64,000 nt of DNA, taken from NCBI GenBank assembly GCA_016196755.1, contig JACPXC010000046.1, positions 62,001-126,000 of the forward strand, given 5' to 3'. The notes under the pieces were generated by a model. That model searched no databases. It was not told the DNA's origin and saw only the letters and a program-made list of their open reading frames with translations. Numbering within the stretch: the first letter of the stretch is position 1; the number at the start of each line of letters is the position of its first letter. The DNA comes from Elusimicrobiota bacterium (GTDB lineage Bacteria > Elusimicrobiota > Elusimicrobia > UBA1565). Positions 24,852 to 35,300 of this stretch are shown here, piece after piece. Position numbers and translations under genes: made by a program.

Positions 24852-27800
24852 GCTTCAAGGAATGGGGCGCCGTCTCGCAGGCCCACGGGACCCAGACCCT
24901 CTCGCAGATGAAGGTCGCGCGCTTCACGACCTGGCTGGGCGGCGCGCGCCAGGAGGACCACGACCTGTGGACCCACCGCATCGCCATGGGCCAACTCGAC
25001 AAGGACCAGGCCCGGCTGATGGAAGACTACCTGAGTTCGGAGTATCGCGCGCGCCGGAGGAAGCAGTTCGGAGACGCCGCCTTCCTCGTGAGCGACGAGC
25101 CGGTGGGGGAGGACGAGCGCTCGCGGACGTCGGCCGACCAGCTCGGGGCCTCGAACGTCCCCAAGGGCCGGTTCGCCTTGGGCCAGCAGGCGTATAAACG
25201 CGGCGAGACCGGCGATGCCGTCCTCTATTACGCGCAAGGCGGCCTGTTCATCCTCGCCGAAACGGCCTACGAAGGCATGGGCTTCGGCGAGATCGTAGCC
25301 CCCCTCAAATCGGCCGTGGCCGCCCGGAGCCTGATGGCGGCCCGCGCCCTGGTCGTCGGGGAGATGACCGTCATGGCCGCGCCGGCGCTCTACCAGGGGG
25401 GCAAATCCGCCCTGAAGTGGCGCGCCGCGAACGTCAAGGGCGACGAGGAGCTGGCCTGGCGCTATTTCGACGAGACCTATTCCACCGGCGTCGGGATGCT
25501 GGGGATGCTCGGAGGGCTTCTCAGCTGGTCCCACGAGCTCTTCTTCGGCGAGGCGCCGAAGACCGGGCTGGCCATGCATGAGGGGAAGGGCCGGCCCGGC
25601 GGCCCGGCCGAAAGCACCTTGGTTTCCGAGGCCTACGCCAGGGAGTTGGGGCTCCAGGCCGACGCGCTGAATACGATGACTCCCGCGGAGGCGATCAATT
25701 CGATCCAGCAAGCCCGGCGGAAAAAAGTCGCCGACATCCATCCCGACCACGTGCGCAACCCCTCCGATCTCACGGCCGCCACCGAACGGACCCAGGTTCT
25801 CAACCACGCCTATGATATGGCGCTCAAAGCCCTCAGGCGGCGCGCCGCCGCGGCGTCTCCCGCGGCGGCCCCCCAGGCCGCCAGCCCCGCGGCCACGCGC
25901 CAACAGCCTCTCTTGTTGAGCGGCCCCGCCGGGGCCGGGCCGGCCCCCCAGCCGTCGGGACCCACGGCCTTGGCCAGCATCGAAGGGGCCGGTCCTTCCG
26001 GCTCGCGGGCTAGCGCGATGGCCGTCGTCGCCGCCTTGAAGGGCCGCATGTTCCGGGAAGGGGTGCCCCACAAGGACGTCGCCGGCATCACGTTCGAGCT
26101 GGTCCCCGCGGACACGACGGCGAACGTCTTCAGCTACGACCCGGTCCGGAACGTGGCGCGCATCGCCATCGACGCCTATGGCCGCACCGACTATGGCCGC
26201 GCTTTCCACGAGGCTCAGCACCACATCGACCTCATGACCAAGCGCTTCACGCTCCAAGAGATGCTCGACGCCGGAGCCAAGGCGGACGCGGTCCGCGCCG
26301 GCGGACCGGACGCGCGCCGGAACTTCATGGCCTACCGGGACTCCCCTCCCGAGGTCAGCGCCGAGACCGCGCGGTGGGAGGCCGAATACCACCGCCTCGA
26401 CCAGCGCCTGGCCCGCCTCGACGGCCGCATCGCCGCGCGCCCCAGCGGCGCCGGAACGCCGTCATGGATGAGCCGGGCGCTAGCCAATGCCCGGTCCCGC
26501 CTCGCCGGCTACGCCGGACAGCTGGCGGAAGTCCGCGGCCGGAGCGCGCCCGAGACGGCGCGCCCGCTGGGTGCCGGAGAGATCCTGGTCGACGCCAACA
26601 TCGCCATCGCCAGGGAGAAGGCGGAGACCAACAAGCCGACTAACGCCCGGGAACGCGCCTCGGTGGCGAAGCTCGGGGACACGCCGTTCCGGCAGACCGC
26701 CCAGGCCTTCGGCGAGACCGGCTATGGCGGCGCGGAGAACGTCGTCACGATCTCGGTCGAGCGCTCGGATCCCGCCTACCTCGCCATGATCGACGCACTC
26801 AACCAAAAAGGCATGGAAGTCGGCAGAAAAAAAGGGGGCTCCGACCGCATCGTCGTGGCCGACGCTTTCTTCGCGCTGACCGCCGACGGCAAGCCCGCCG
26901 CCCTGATGACGGCCGACACGGGCATCTACAACAACATGGCGCGCCTGGCCGGGATCGTGCCCGAGAAACTCGGCAGGTCCGTCCCTCAGGCCTATCCCGA
27001 CGGCTTCCTCGTCGAGCTCAACGGCCGCGCGGTCCGCGTGATCCCGGTCGACGAGTCCTTCGTCCCGGCCCCCAGCCGCTCGCGGCCGCAGGCCTTCGAG
27101 GACCTCAAGGGGCGGGCGAATCCCGTCGCATCGCCGCAGGAGTTCCCCGGCAAGTCCGGGGCGGCCGCGGCGTACGGGAAGCCGCTGAAGGCCCTGATGA
27201 CGAGCAGCATCCCCCACGCGACCCTGGGCTACGGCGGCGAGCCGCGCGCGCTGACCGCGCCGCGCCCCGCGGCTACCCTAGCCGACGTGCCGCGCGCGGA
27301 TGTGACCGAGGTCGCAGACGTGGCCTTCGCCAGCGAGCAGCACAGCGGCAGCTCCGGCTTGGTGCGCCTAGCGAAGCTGTCCGACGGGCGCGCGGTGGCG
27401 GTCAAGGCGCTCCTGCTCCAGGACCGGCCCGACGGCAAGCCGGTGCCGGCCGAGACGGTGGCGGCCATGGTCCTCTCCGAGGCCCGCTCGGCCGAGATCT
27501 ACTCGGCGCTGGGGGTGGGCCCGCGCTTCCATGGGGTCTGGACGGATCCCCAAGGGCGGGTCAACGTCGTCATGGACGTGGCGCGCGGCGACTTCGAGCG
27601 GATGCCCATCACCGACGCCACCTTCGCCGACCTCGAGCTGATCATCGGGCGGATGCGCCGAGCCGGGCTCAACGACGTGCCCGACTTCCAGCTCTACCGG
27701 TCGCCCGAGGGACGCCTGAGCGTGATCGACCCCGCCCGGGCCATCGAGGTCCAGGGCAAGGCGCCGGAGACCCCCCCCGACGGGCCGGAAGGGTTCGCCA

Positions 27801-29299
27801 CGGCCCAGCGGCTGGCCCAGCTCAAGGAGGCCCCGGTCGACGTCGGCCAACGCTACCTCGACGCCTTGCGGCTCTCCGACCCCGCCGCCTACGCGGGTCT
27901 ATTCAAAGCCATGGAGACCATACCTAAGGACTGGGGGCGCAAGCGCTACAGCGGAGCCCGCCCCCCTCCCTCGGGAGCCCTGGCCTCCTGGCTGCCCGAC
28001 TTCCTGGGCGCGCTGTTCGGGGGCGCGCAGGAGCCGCCGCCGTCCGCGCCGGCCCAGCAGGGCCGCGCGAAGCCCGAGGCCGGGGCGCGCAAGCCGCTCC
28101 AGTCCGCCCTCGAGCCGAACACCGCCTCCGACCGCTCCTCCGTTCTTGCGGCGCTCGGACTCGACGTCTCCGACTGGGAGCAGACCGGGCGTCCCAAGAC
28201 CAGCGACCCCGCCAAGCGGAACACCGAGGTCTGGCGCGTCGACCAGCGCAATGTGAAGACCGGCGAGGAACGCAGCCTTTATGAGAAGCGTACCGACCTC
28301 GAGATCGCCTCCAACGAGCTCTTGGCCCGCGCGCTGCTCAAGAAATTCCCGGTATTCTCCGGCGAGCTCCAGGCCCCCGACGCGCTGGCCTACCAGGATG
28401 GGTACTTCGGCCTCTTCGGCGACACGCGGTGGGTCCTCATGATGGAGGACGCGCCCGGGCACCCCGGCCACCTCCCCTTCCAGAGTAGCACCCCGCGCCA
28501 GAAGGCCGCGATGGCCGCCTTCGCGATGCTCTTCGGCCTCGGCGACGTCAACAAGGGGAACGTGCTCTACGGCTCGGGCAAGCCGGCGATGATCGACTTC
28601 GAGCAGTTCGGCTCACGGGTCAGGCCGAACACCGAGCGCATCCTGACGACGATGATCGCCGACGAGATGCCCTGGGTCAGCCGCTCCCACGCCAACCGCG
28701 ACCTGCTGCCGGGCGCCAAGGACCCCTACGCCGAGGCCGTGGCCGAGGCCCACGCCTTGGTCCGCGCGCCCGGCTTCGACGCGGAGTTCAAAGCCATGGC
28801 CGAGGCGGCGGGTAAGACACGGGGCGAGGCGGAGAGGCTCCTCTCCGTCGTCAAGGCCAACGCCGAGGTCCTGCCGCTGGCCGTGGAGGCCGAACGGCAG
28901 TTCGGCGCCGGTCTCTTCGTCGACGGCGCGAAACAGGCGGGTCTCGACGCCCGCCGGACGGCCGCGCTCAGCCAGATCAACTGGGAGGCCGAGGCCGGAG
29001 ACAGCTCCCTGCTCGACGCCGTCCGCGCCGTCAACGCCTCGATCCGAGGCGGCGCGTCCCACAGGGGCCGCGTGGCGCTCGAGCCGTCGGAGCTGGCCTT
29101 CTTCGCCAGCCAGCGCCCCGACGGCTTCCTCCCCGCCGACCGTCCCGTCCTCATCGAGGCCGTCGCCGGTCTCAAGAGGTTCGGCCGCCCGACCGCCACC
29201 GAGGCGGCGATGAACCTGGCCGTGGAGCGTTACGGCCGGCTCTGGCGTGGGCCGCCGCCGGAGGTTCCGGCCCAGCGTCCCCGTACTCCCGCCAGATAG
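24551..29299 (+). CDS. Giant exported protein 1, C-terminal frame (effector-like domains)
   Basis: 1,582 codons continuing giant 1 after a -1 shift; in giants 2 and 3 the same regions are one frame. The ATG at 24551 has no proper ribosome-binding site. Order of parts: a helical region (about 60-370); a J-domain-like segment with HPD at 397-399 and LNHAYDMALKAL; a zincin-like domain with HEAQH at 553-557; a PIN-type nuclease domain from D681 (VDAN, GETGY, VADAFF, TADTGIY give D-E-D-D). Then come a kinase-like fold (K952 in VAVK, D1060 in IDP) and a second, HipA/PI3K-like kinase with GDVNKGN (D1332, N1337) and DFE (1349). Either a frameshifted gene, a sequencing error or a separately translated subunit. 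Confidence 0.75.
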   Translation: MEMEVYARGFGEVRRHVPDEEHAAAGDLRFREQTRYTLSGGHWVAKETGQSTAPGEDGLPEWVAEKVSQGVEIVFALPQSELYFYIGSLTIIQGKAASLLGFKEWGAVSQAHGTQTLSQMKVARFTTWLGGARQEDHDLWTHRIAMGQLDKDQARLMEDYLSSEYRARRRKQFGDAAFLVSDEPVGEDERSRTSADQLGASNVPKGRFALGQQAYKRGETGDAVLYYAQGGLFILAETAYEGMGFGEIVAPLKSAVAARSLMAARALVVGEMTVMAAPALYQGGKSALKWRAANVKGDEELAWRYFDETYSTGVGMLGMLGGLLSWSHELFFGEAPKTGLAMHEGKGRPGGPAESTLVSEAYARELGLQADALNTMTPAEAINSIQQARRKKVADIHPDHVRNPSDLTAATERTQVLNHAYDMALKALRRRAAAASPAAAPQAASPAATRQQPLLLSGPAGAGPAPQPSGPTALASIEGAGPSGSRASAMAVVAALKGRMFREGVPHKDVAGITFELVPADTTANVFSYDPVRNVARIAIDAYGRTDYGRAFHEAQHHIDLMTKRFTLQEMLDAGAKADAVRAGGPDARRNFMAYRDSPPEVSAETARWEAEYHRLDQRLARLDGRIAARPSGAGTPSWMSRALANARSRLAGYAGQLAEVRGRSAPETARPLGAGEILVDANIAIAREKAETNKPTNARERASVAKLGDTPFRQTAQAFGETGYGGAENVVTISVERSDPAYLAMIDALNQKGMEVGRKKGGSDRIVVADAFFALTADGKPAALMTADTGIYNNMARLAGIVPEKLGRSVPQAYPDGFLVELNGRAVRVIPVDESFVPAPSRSRPQAFEDLKGRANPVASPQEFPGKSGAAAAYGKPLKALMTSSIPHATLGYGGEPRALTAPRPAATLADVPRADVTEVADVAFASEQHSGSSGLVRLAKLSDGRAVAVKALLLQDRPDGKPVPAETVAAMVLSEARSAEIYSALGVGPRFHGVWTDPQGRVNVVMDVARGDFERMPITDATFADLELIIGRMRRAGLNDVPDFQLYRSPEGRLSVIDPARAIEVQGKAPETPPDGPEGFATAQRLAQLKEAPVDVGQRYLDALRLSDPAAYAGLFKAMETIPKDWGRKRYSGARPPPSGALASWLPDFLGALFGGAQEPPPSAPAQQGRAKPEAGARKPLQSALEPNTASDRSSVLAALGLDVSDWEQTGRPKTSDPAKRNTEVWRVDQRNVKTGEERSLYEKRTDLEIASNELLARALLKKFPVFSGELQAPDALAYQDGYFGLFGDTRWVLMMEDAPGHPGHLPFQSSTPRQKAAMAAFAMLFGLGDVNKGNVLYGSGKPAMIDFEQFGSRVRPNTERILTTMIADEMPWVSRSHANRDLLPGAKDPYAEAVAEAHALVRAPGFDAEFKAMAEAAGKTRGEAERLLSVVKANAEVLPLAVEAERQFGAGLFVDGAKQAGLDARRTAALSQINWEAEAGDSSLLDAVRAVNASIRGGASHRGRVALEPSELAFFASQRPDGFLPADRPVLIEAVAGLKRFGRPTATEAAMNLAVERYGRLWRGPPPEVPAQRPRTPAR

Positions 29300-29325
29300 T
29301 CGGATCATATTCCTCAATAGTGCCG

Positions 29326-29354
29326 TTGACAAAGCCAGCCCACCCTGTTATCTA
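29326..29354 (+). promoter_or_regulatory. Promoter of giant gene 2 (family copy 2)
   Basis: TTGACA (29326-29331), 17 nt, TATCTA (29349-29354) then GGGAG. About 50 of 58 positions match copy 1, including the spacer and upstream CCTNAATAG. The first ATG (29364) comes 9 nt after the -10 box. Confidence 0.8.
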
Positions 29355-29363
29355 GGGAGTGGC

Positions 29364-29375
29364 ATGCGAGGATGA
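29364..29375 (+). other. Mini-ORF ATG-CGA-GGA-TGA before giant gene 2
   Basis: The ATG at the position equivalent to the giant 1 start is followed after two codons by TGA, which overlaps the giant 2 start as ATGA (29372-29375). Ribosomes starting on the leaderless mRNA would end here and could restart at 29372. Confidence 0.4.
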
Positions 29376-32300
29376 CTTCGGTGAAGAAAGCAGTCGCGGT
29401 CTGGACCTCGTTGGCCCTCATACTCCTTCAATCGGCGCCGCCGTCGCTGGCCCAATTCGTGAACCCCTTTACGGGCGAAGTCGAAGAGGAGCCGAGAGAC
29501 CCCGCGCCTGAACGCCCGGCGACGACGCCTGCGGCGGAGGCTCCTCCCGCCTCGACTCCGCCGGCCGCCGTGGAGCCCGCCGCCGTCGCCTCCGCCCCGT
29601 CCGCCCCGCCGGCCGCCGCCGCGGCCGCACCCCCCACTTCCTCGCGCGCCCGCTCGCCGGCCGCGCCCCCCGCTCCCGTTGCGCCGCCGGCTCGGATGCT
29701 GGCCCTGCCCGAAGCCGACGCCAAATCGGCCAAACCCACGTCTTTCGACGCGGCCGCCAAGCTCGGGAAGATCGGCACAAGCGCCGATACGATCTTCGAC
29801 GGCGGGACCGCCGGACGGGTAGACGCCGTCGCTCTGTCCGGCGGCCGACCCGAGCCCAGGCCGTCTCCGGACCCCTCCCCCTCGGCGCGCGAAGCGGACC
29901 GCTACGCGCTCGACAACAGGGGGCCTCTTCCGGTCCCGGGCGCGACGCCGGCCGGCGGCGCGACCCCGGCCTTCCCTCGCGCCGAAGCCGACCTTCTCAA
30001 GAGGCTTGCCGGTTCCGCGTCCTACGACTCCCCCGGCCTAAGGGCCGCCGAGGCGCTGGACCGCCGCAAGGCCGTCGCGGAACTCGTCGCGCTGGGGCCG
30101 AAAGGCACCCCCGTCCTGCTCGAAGCTCTGAGGGTCTCCGTGGCCCGCCGCGCCGCGGGGGGCCCCGACGAACGGGAGTTCCGCTCGGCCCTGTTCGCCA
30201 TATTGGGCGCGCTGGAGAAGGCCGACGACAAGACGCTCAAGGCGGGCGCACGCGCCAACCCGCGGGCCATCGAAGCCCTGGCGGCCTCGCTGGGAATGGC
30301 CGACGCCAGCGGCCCCTACGACGCCGGCCGCGCGCTGGCCCTCCTCGCCCGGCTCGGGGCGGACGCCGTGCCGGTCTTGACCAAGGCCCTGTCCGACCCG
30401 CGGCTCCTGGCCCCGCAGCACCGCGAGCGCGCCATAGCGGCCCTTGCGGGCTTGCCGGAAGGCGCCGGCCTCGAGACGTTGTCGCGTCTCTTGCGCGAAG
30501 GTTCTCCCACGGTGAAGGCAGCCGTCCTTTCGGCCTTGGCATCCCGGGAGGACGGCCCGGGCCTGCCGCTCAAGGAGCTGGGCGCGGCGGCGCGCGAGCT
30601 CCTCAACTCCGACGAGCCCGCCCTGCGCCTGCAGGCCGCGGCGGCGCTCTCGCTTTTGCCCCAGCGGGCGGCCAAAGACTCGGTGGGCGCGCTGGCCGCG
30701 GCCCTGAGCGTCTCTGCGGACAGGGAGACGGCCGAGGCTCTTCTCGCAGCCCTGCGCCGAGCCGGACCCGCGGCCAAGGAAGCCTTCAAGGCGCTCTTGA
30801 GGTCGGCCCCCGACCCGAGCGGCCGAGGTTCCCTCCTGACCGCGCGTTCGAAAGGCGGCGCGAACGCCGCGCGCGCGCGCGCGGTGGCCGAGTTCGGCGC
30901 CGGCGAGCCGCTGGCCACGGCCTATCTGACCTCGCTCATCGCCAACCGCGCCGAGAACGGCGCCGACCCGGCCTTGCTCAAAGACGCGATCGCGGCTCTG
31001 CGCGGCTATGGCCCCGCCGGGGAGCAGGCCCTGACCGCGCTGGCCCGCGTCATCCTAGACCCGGAGAGCGGGGAGCTGGCCGCCGAGGCCGCCGACGCCG
31101 TCGCCGCCATAGCCCCGGACAAGCCGGCGGCCGCGCTGGCGCAAGCCTACCTCGAGGCCCGCCCGCCCGCCCGCGCCTTCTTGGGCAGGGCCCTGCGTAT
31201 GGCGAGCGCCGGGGACATGGGGGGTCTGACGGCCGTCCTCGTCGCCGGCTTACGCGGGAGAGACCCCGAGATCCAACTCGCCGCCGCCCGCCAAGTGAAG
31301 GCCCTGGGGGCCGACGGCGTCACGGCCCGCGGCGTTCTACTAGCCGTCGTAGGCGGCTCCTCCAAGTCAGAGCAGGCCGACGCTCTCACCGACATCGCCT
31401 TCGACCTGCGCGGCCAATACGGCGCCAAGGATATCCCTTCTCTCATAAAGCTGCTCTCGGCGCAGTCACCCAAAGCCCAAACGGCGGCGCTCTCCCTAGC
31501 CCGCGACCTGACCGACCTGTTCGGGCCGGCGGAACTCGCCGCCTTGACCGAGTTGGCGAAGAGAACCCAGGTGGAGAAGAGACCTCGCTACCAGCCTAGC
31601 GTGAACGCCGTGGAGCTGATCGCCAGCCTCGGGGAACGCGGACGGCCGGCGATCCCAGCCTTGGCATCCCTCTTGGGCGAAGCTCGGGTCCCTCGCACCG
31701 CCGACGAGGAGACCAACTCCAAGGACCTCCGGAACGCGGCGGCGAAGGCCTTGGCGGCCCTGGGCCCGCCGCGCCGCGAGGACCTCCCGGCCCTGATCGA
31801 CCTTCTCGCTTCGCCTCGAGACGGAACGCGCAGCGCCGCCGCGGAAGCCCTCAAGGCCTTCGGGCCCGGCGCCGCCGAGCTGTTGGCGGAGAGACTGGCC
31901 TCGGGCCCGTCCCAAGGGGCGGGCACAGCGCAAGCGATCCTGGTCGGGTTCGGGGCCCAATCCATGCCGGCCCTTACGAGCGTCCTGGGACGCACGGCGG
32001 GCGCCAAGCGCGCGGACCTCATCTTCACATTGGACCGGATAGGCCTATCTTGGCCCGGCGCGCGAGACGCCGTCCCGCTCCTGCTCGCGGACCTGCTCCT
32101 AAACGAGCCAGGACCCAACAATGACGGCTCTCCGCGCACTTCGGCCGCGCGCATACTCACGCGCATCGTCGAGAACGACCCTCGGGCTGCGACGCTCTTG
32201 GCGGTGCGGACCGACGAGCTCTTGGCCGCGGCGCTCGAGCCGCAACGGCCCGGCGGCAGCGGCAGACCGATGGCGGCGGTGCAACGCCTGGTCGTCCTGG

Positions 32301-35300
32301 TCGCCCCCGAGCAGGCCGCCGTCCAGGCTGCGAGCAGACTCAAAGACCCCACCGCCGACAGGAAGGAGGAGGCGCTGGCGTTGATCGCGGAGCTGGCTCT
32401 GGCCGGAAAGCCCGTGCCCGGCGTATCGGCCGAGGACCTCTTGGCCGCCATCCGGCCGGTCGAATTCCCGGGACGGCCTTCGCTCAAGCGCTCCGCGCGC
32501 CAGATCGCTTTCGGCGCCCTGGCCCTCGACGCCCTGTTCCCGGACCGTTCAGAGGAGGCCGCCGACGCGATGGGCGGGCTGCTCAAGAAGCTCGACTACG
32601 GCACCGCCCCCGAGATCCTAGGCGCCCTGGGGCGGGTCAAGAACGGCAAGGAACGGGCGGCCGACTACCTGGCGCAGGCGCTGAAAGGCACCGACGTCGA
32701 GCATCGCAGGGACAAGGTCCTGGCCCTCATCGAGCTAGGGCGCGGCTCCGAACGCGCGCTCACCGACCTGGGCTCGCTCCTGGACCACCCGATCAAGGAC
32801 ATCCGCCTGCTGGCCTACGACGAGCTCGTCCGACTGCTCCCTGGCGATTCCGGCGCGGCCGCGCTCCTCCTCAAGACCCTCGACACCGCCGACCAGGAGC
32901 TGAGCTTGAAGGCTCTGTCGGCCCTGGAGCGAGCCCCGCTCGAAGCCCGCGAAGCCTTGCCGCTTCTGGCGCGGTTCTTGAGCGCCGACCGCAACGACCC
33001 CGGGATGGCCGCCGCGGTCTTTGGAGCCCGCGAGCTGGCGCTCAAGCTGGCCGGGCCTGATGACCCCCTTCGGCCTCTTTTCGAGGGGCTGGACTCGAGG
33101 AACGAAGGGACGCGACAGACCGCGCGGGAGGCCCTCGGCGCGTTGGCCCCGGGCGGAGACCCTGCGCGCGCCGTCGTCATCCTGATTGGGGGCATGACGG
33201 ACATCGCCGACCCCGAGCGAAGCTCGTTCTCCGCACGGGCTTTGAGCGCCTTGATCCCGCTGCGCCCCGAGGCCGCGACGTTCCTGGCGCGCCAAGCGGA
33301 TCGAGAGGCAAATCTCGAGGTCCGACCCGCGTCCAAGGCCCTGCAGCGCGCCGGGCCGGCGGCCATCCCCGTGCTAGCAGAGCAGCTCAGGTACAGCAAG
33401 AACGCCCACGCGATCGCGCTGGCGCTCAAAGCGGCCGGGACCGGCGGCCTCGAGGCCATCGCGGCGTTCGTCGCCGACCCCAAACGACCGCTCTACGCCA
33501 GGCTCAGAGCCGTCGATGCCCTTGACGGCGATTTCGTCGGCCTGACCCACCCGGAGAGCGCCGACCGCATCGCCAGAGCTCTTACCAGCGCCCTCGAGGC
33601 CCCGCTCTCCACCAATGACATGCAGTTTGTCATCCGCCATCTGGTTCTCATAGGCGGCAAGCCCGGCACCGCCGCGCTCGAGGGACTCTTGAGCCATGCG
33701 GACCCCAAGACTCGTCTGGCGGCGGCGGCCGCCTTGGCCGCGAGTCCCGAGGGAGCGCCGCGCGCCGAACCGGTCCTCCTCGCGGCGGCCGCTTCCCCGG
33801 ACAGGGAGGAGCGCCGCGCGGCCCTCCGCGCCCTCGGTCTGGCCGGCTCCACGGCCGGCGCCAAGCTCCTTTCCGCGGACGATGCCGATGAGTTGTACTT
33901 CGTCCTGGGGACGGTGGCGCAGACCGGCAGAGGCCCGATGCGCCAGGAGGCCATCCGGCTGCTCGTGGCCATCTTGCAGGGTGGAGACGCCGGTGCGCGG
34001 ACGACGGCAGCCCGGCATCTGCGCGACGTCCCCGACCCCGGCTCGCAAGCGGTATCCGCCTTGGCCGCGGCCTTGCGCGACCCGGATCCTGAGGTTCGCC
34101 AGGCCGCCGTCTCGGCGCTGGGCAAGGTCGGCCTCCGTTCCGAAGAAGGAGCCCGAGCGCTGACCACGGCCTTGGGCGACGCCGACCGGCTGGTCCGCCG
34201 CCGTGCCGCCGAGGCGTTGGGAGAGATGGCGAAGGATGACCCTTGGAGCGTCCCGGACCCAGCCGTGGCGGCGCTGGCCTCTCTCTTCGCCCCGACGGCG
34301 CCGAGGGACTCCACCCTAGCCGAGACCGGCGTCCGAGCCCTTGGCGCCCTCGGGGCCCGCGGGATCTCGGCCCGGCCTGCGCTCCGAGACCTGGCCGACT
34401 CGAACGAATACGGCCTTGGCGATGCCGCCCGGGAGGCGCTCCGCGCCCAAGAACGCTCCACCCAGGCCCCCGACCCGCGGAGTGACCGGGGCGAGCCGAC
34501 CGCCGAGCTCATCGCCGCCGCAGGCGCGGCCTTGGGCGATCCGGCGCGCTTTGCTTCCGCGGCGGGCGTCTTGGGCGGGCGCGGAGCCGAGGCGCGCGAG
34601 GCCATCCCCGTGCTTAGGCGCGCGGCTCGACGCGACGGTCCCGGTCCCTTAGACCCGCCGGAGGCGGCGTTGGTGCGTTCCGCCGCCCTAAAAGCCCTCG
34701 CTGACATCGACCCCGCGGCTCTAGCCGCGCTTGCCAGCGAAGCGGAGCCGGCCGATGGGCCGCGCCGCCCTCCCAGCACGGCGGCGGCCGCCGAGGACGC
34801 CTGGCGCGGCGCTCGCGCTCTGGCCCGCTTCGTCCCGCTCCTGGACGGCCTCTTCCCCAGCCCCGAACGGAGCTGGCGACAGGAACGGGAGGCCAGGCTC
34901 GCCGCGTTGAAAGAAGGGGGACAGGTGCGCTGGTACGGCCCGCAGTCCTACACCGACAGCGACGGAGTCCTCCGCCGGGGCTATGGCGCCCAGTTGGCGA
35001 ACGGCTCCTACAGGTTCGACGCCCCCGACGGCTTCTATTCCCAACTCGACCCCGACGCCTCCTCCGAGACCGGCAACACGAAGACCGGAGCCAGCATCCG
35101 CGTCGGCCGCCGCTTCACCACGGTGGTCGACCCGTTCACGCTATCCTTCACGCGCCGCCCTAATGACGAGTCCCGGCCGGACGTGGAGTGGTCCCGGAGC
35201 CAAGACGACACCGGGGTGGAGGGAGTAATCCATGGCCGGCGGTTCGGCCGCCCCGCCGGCGAATACCCCATCCTCAAGGACGACAATGCGCTCATCTTCT

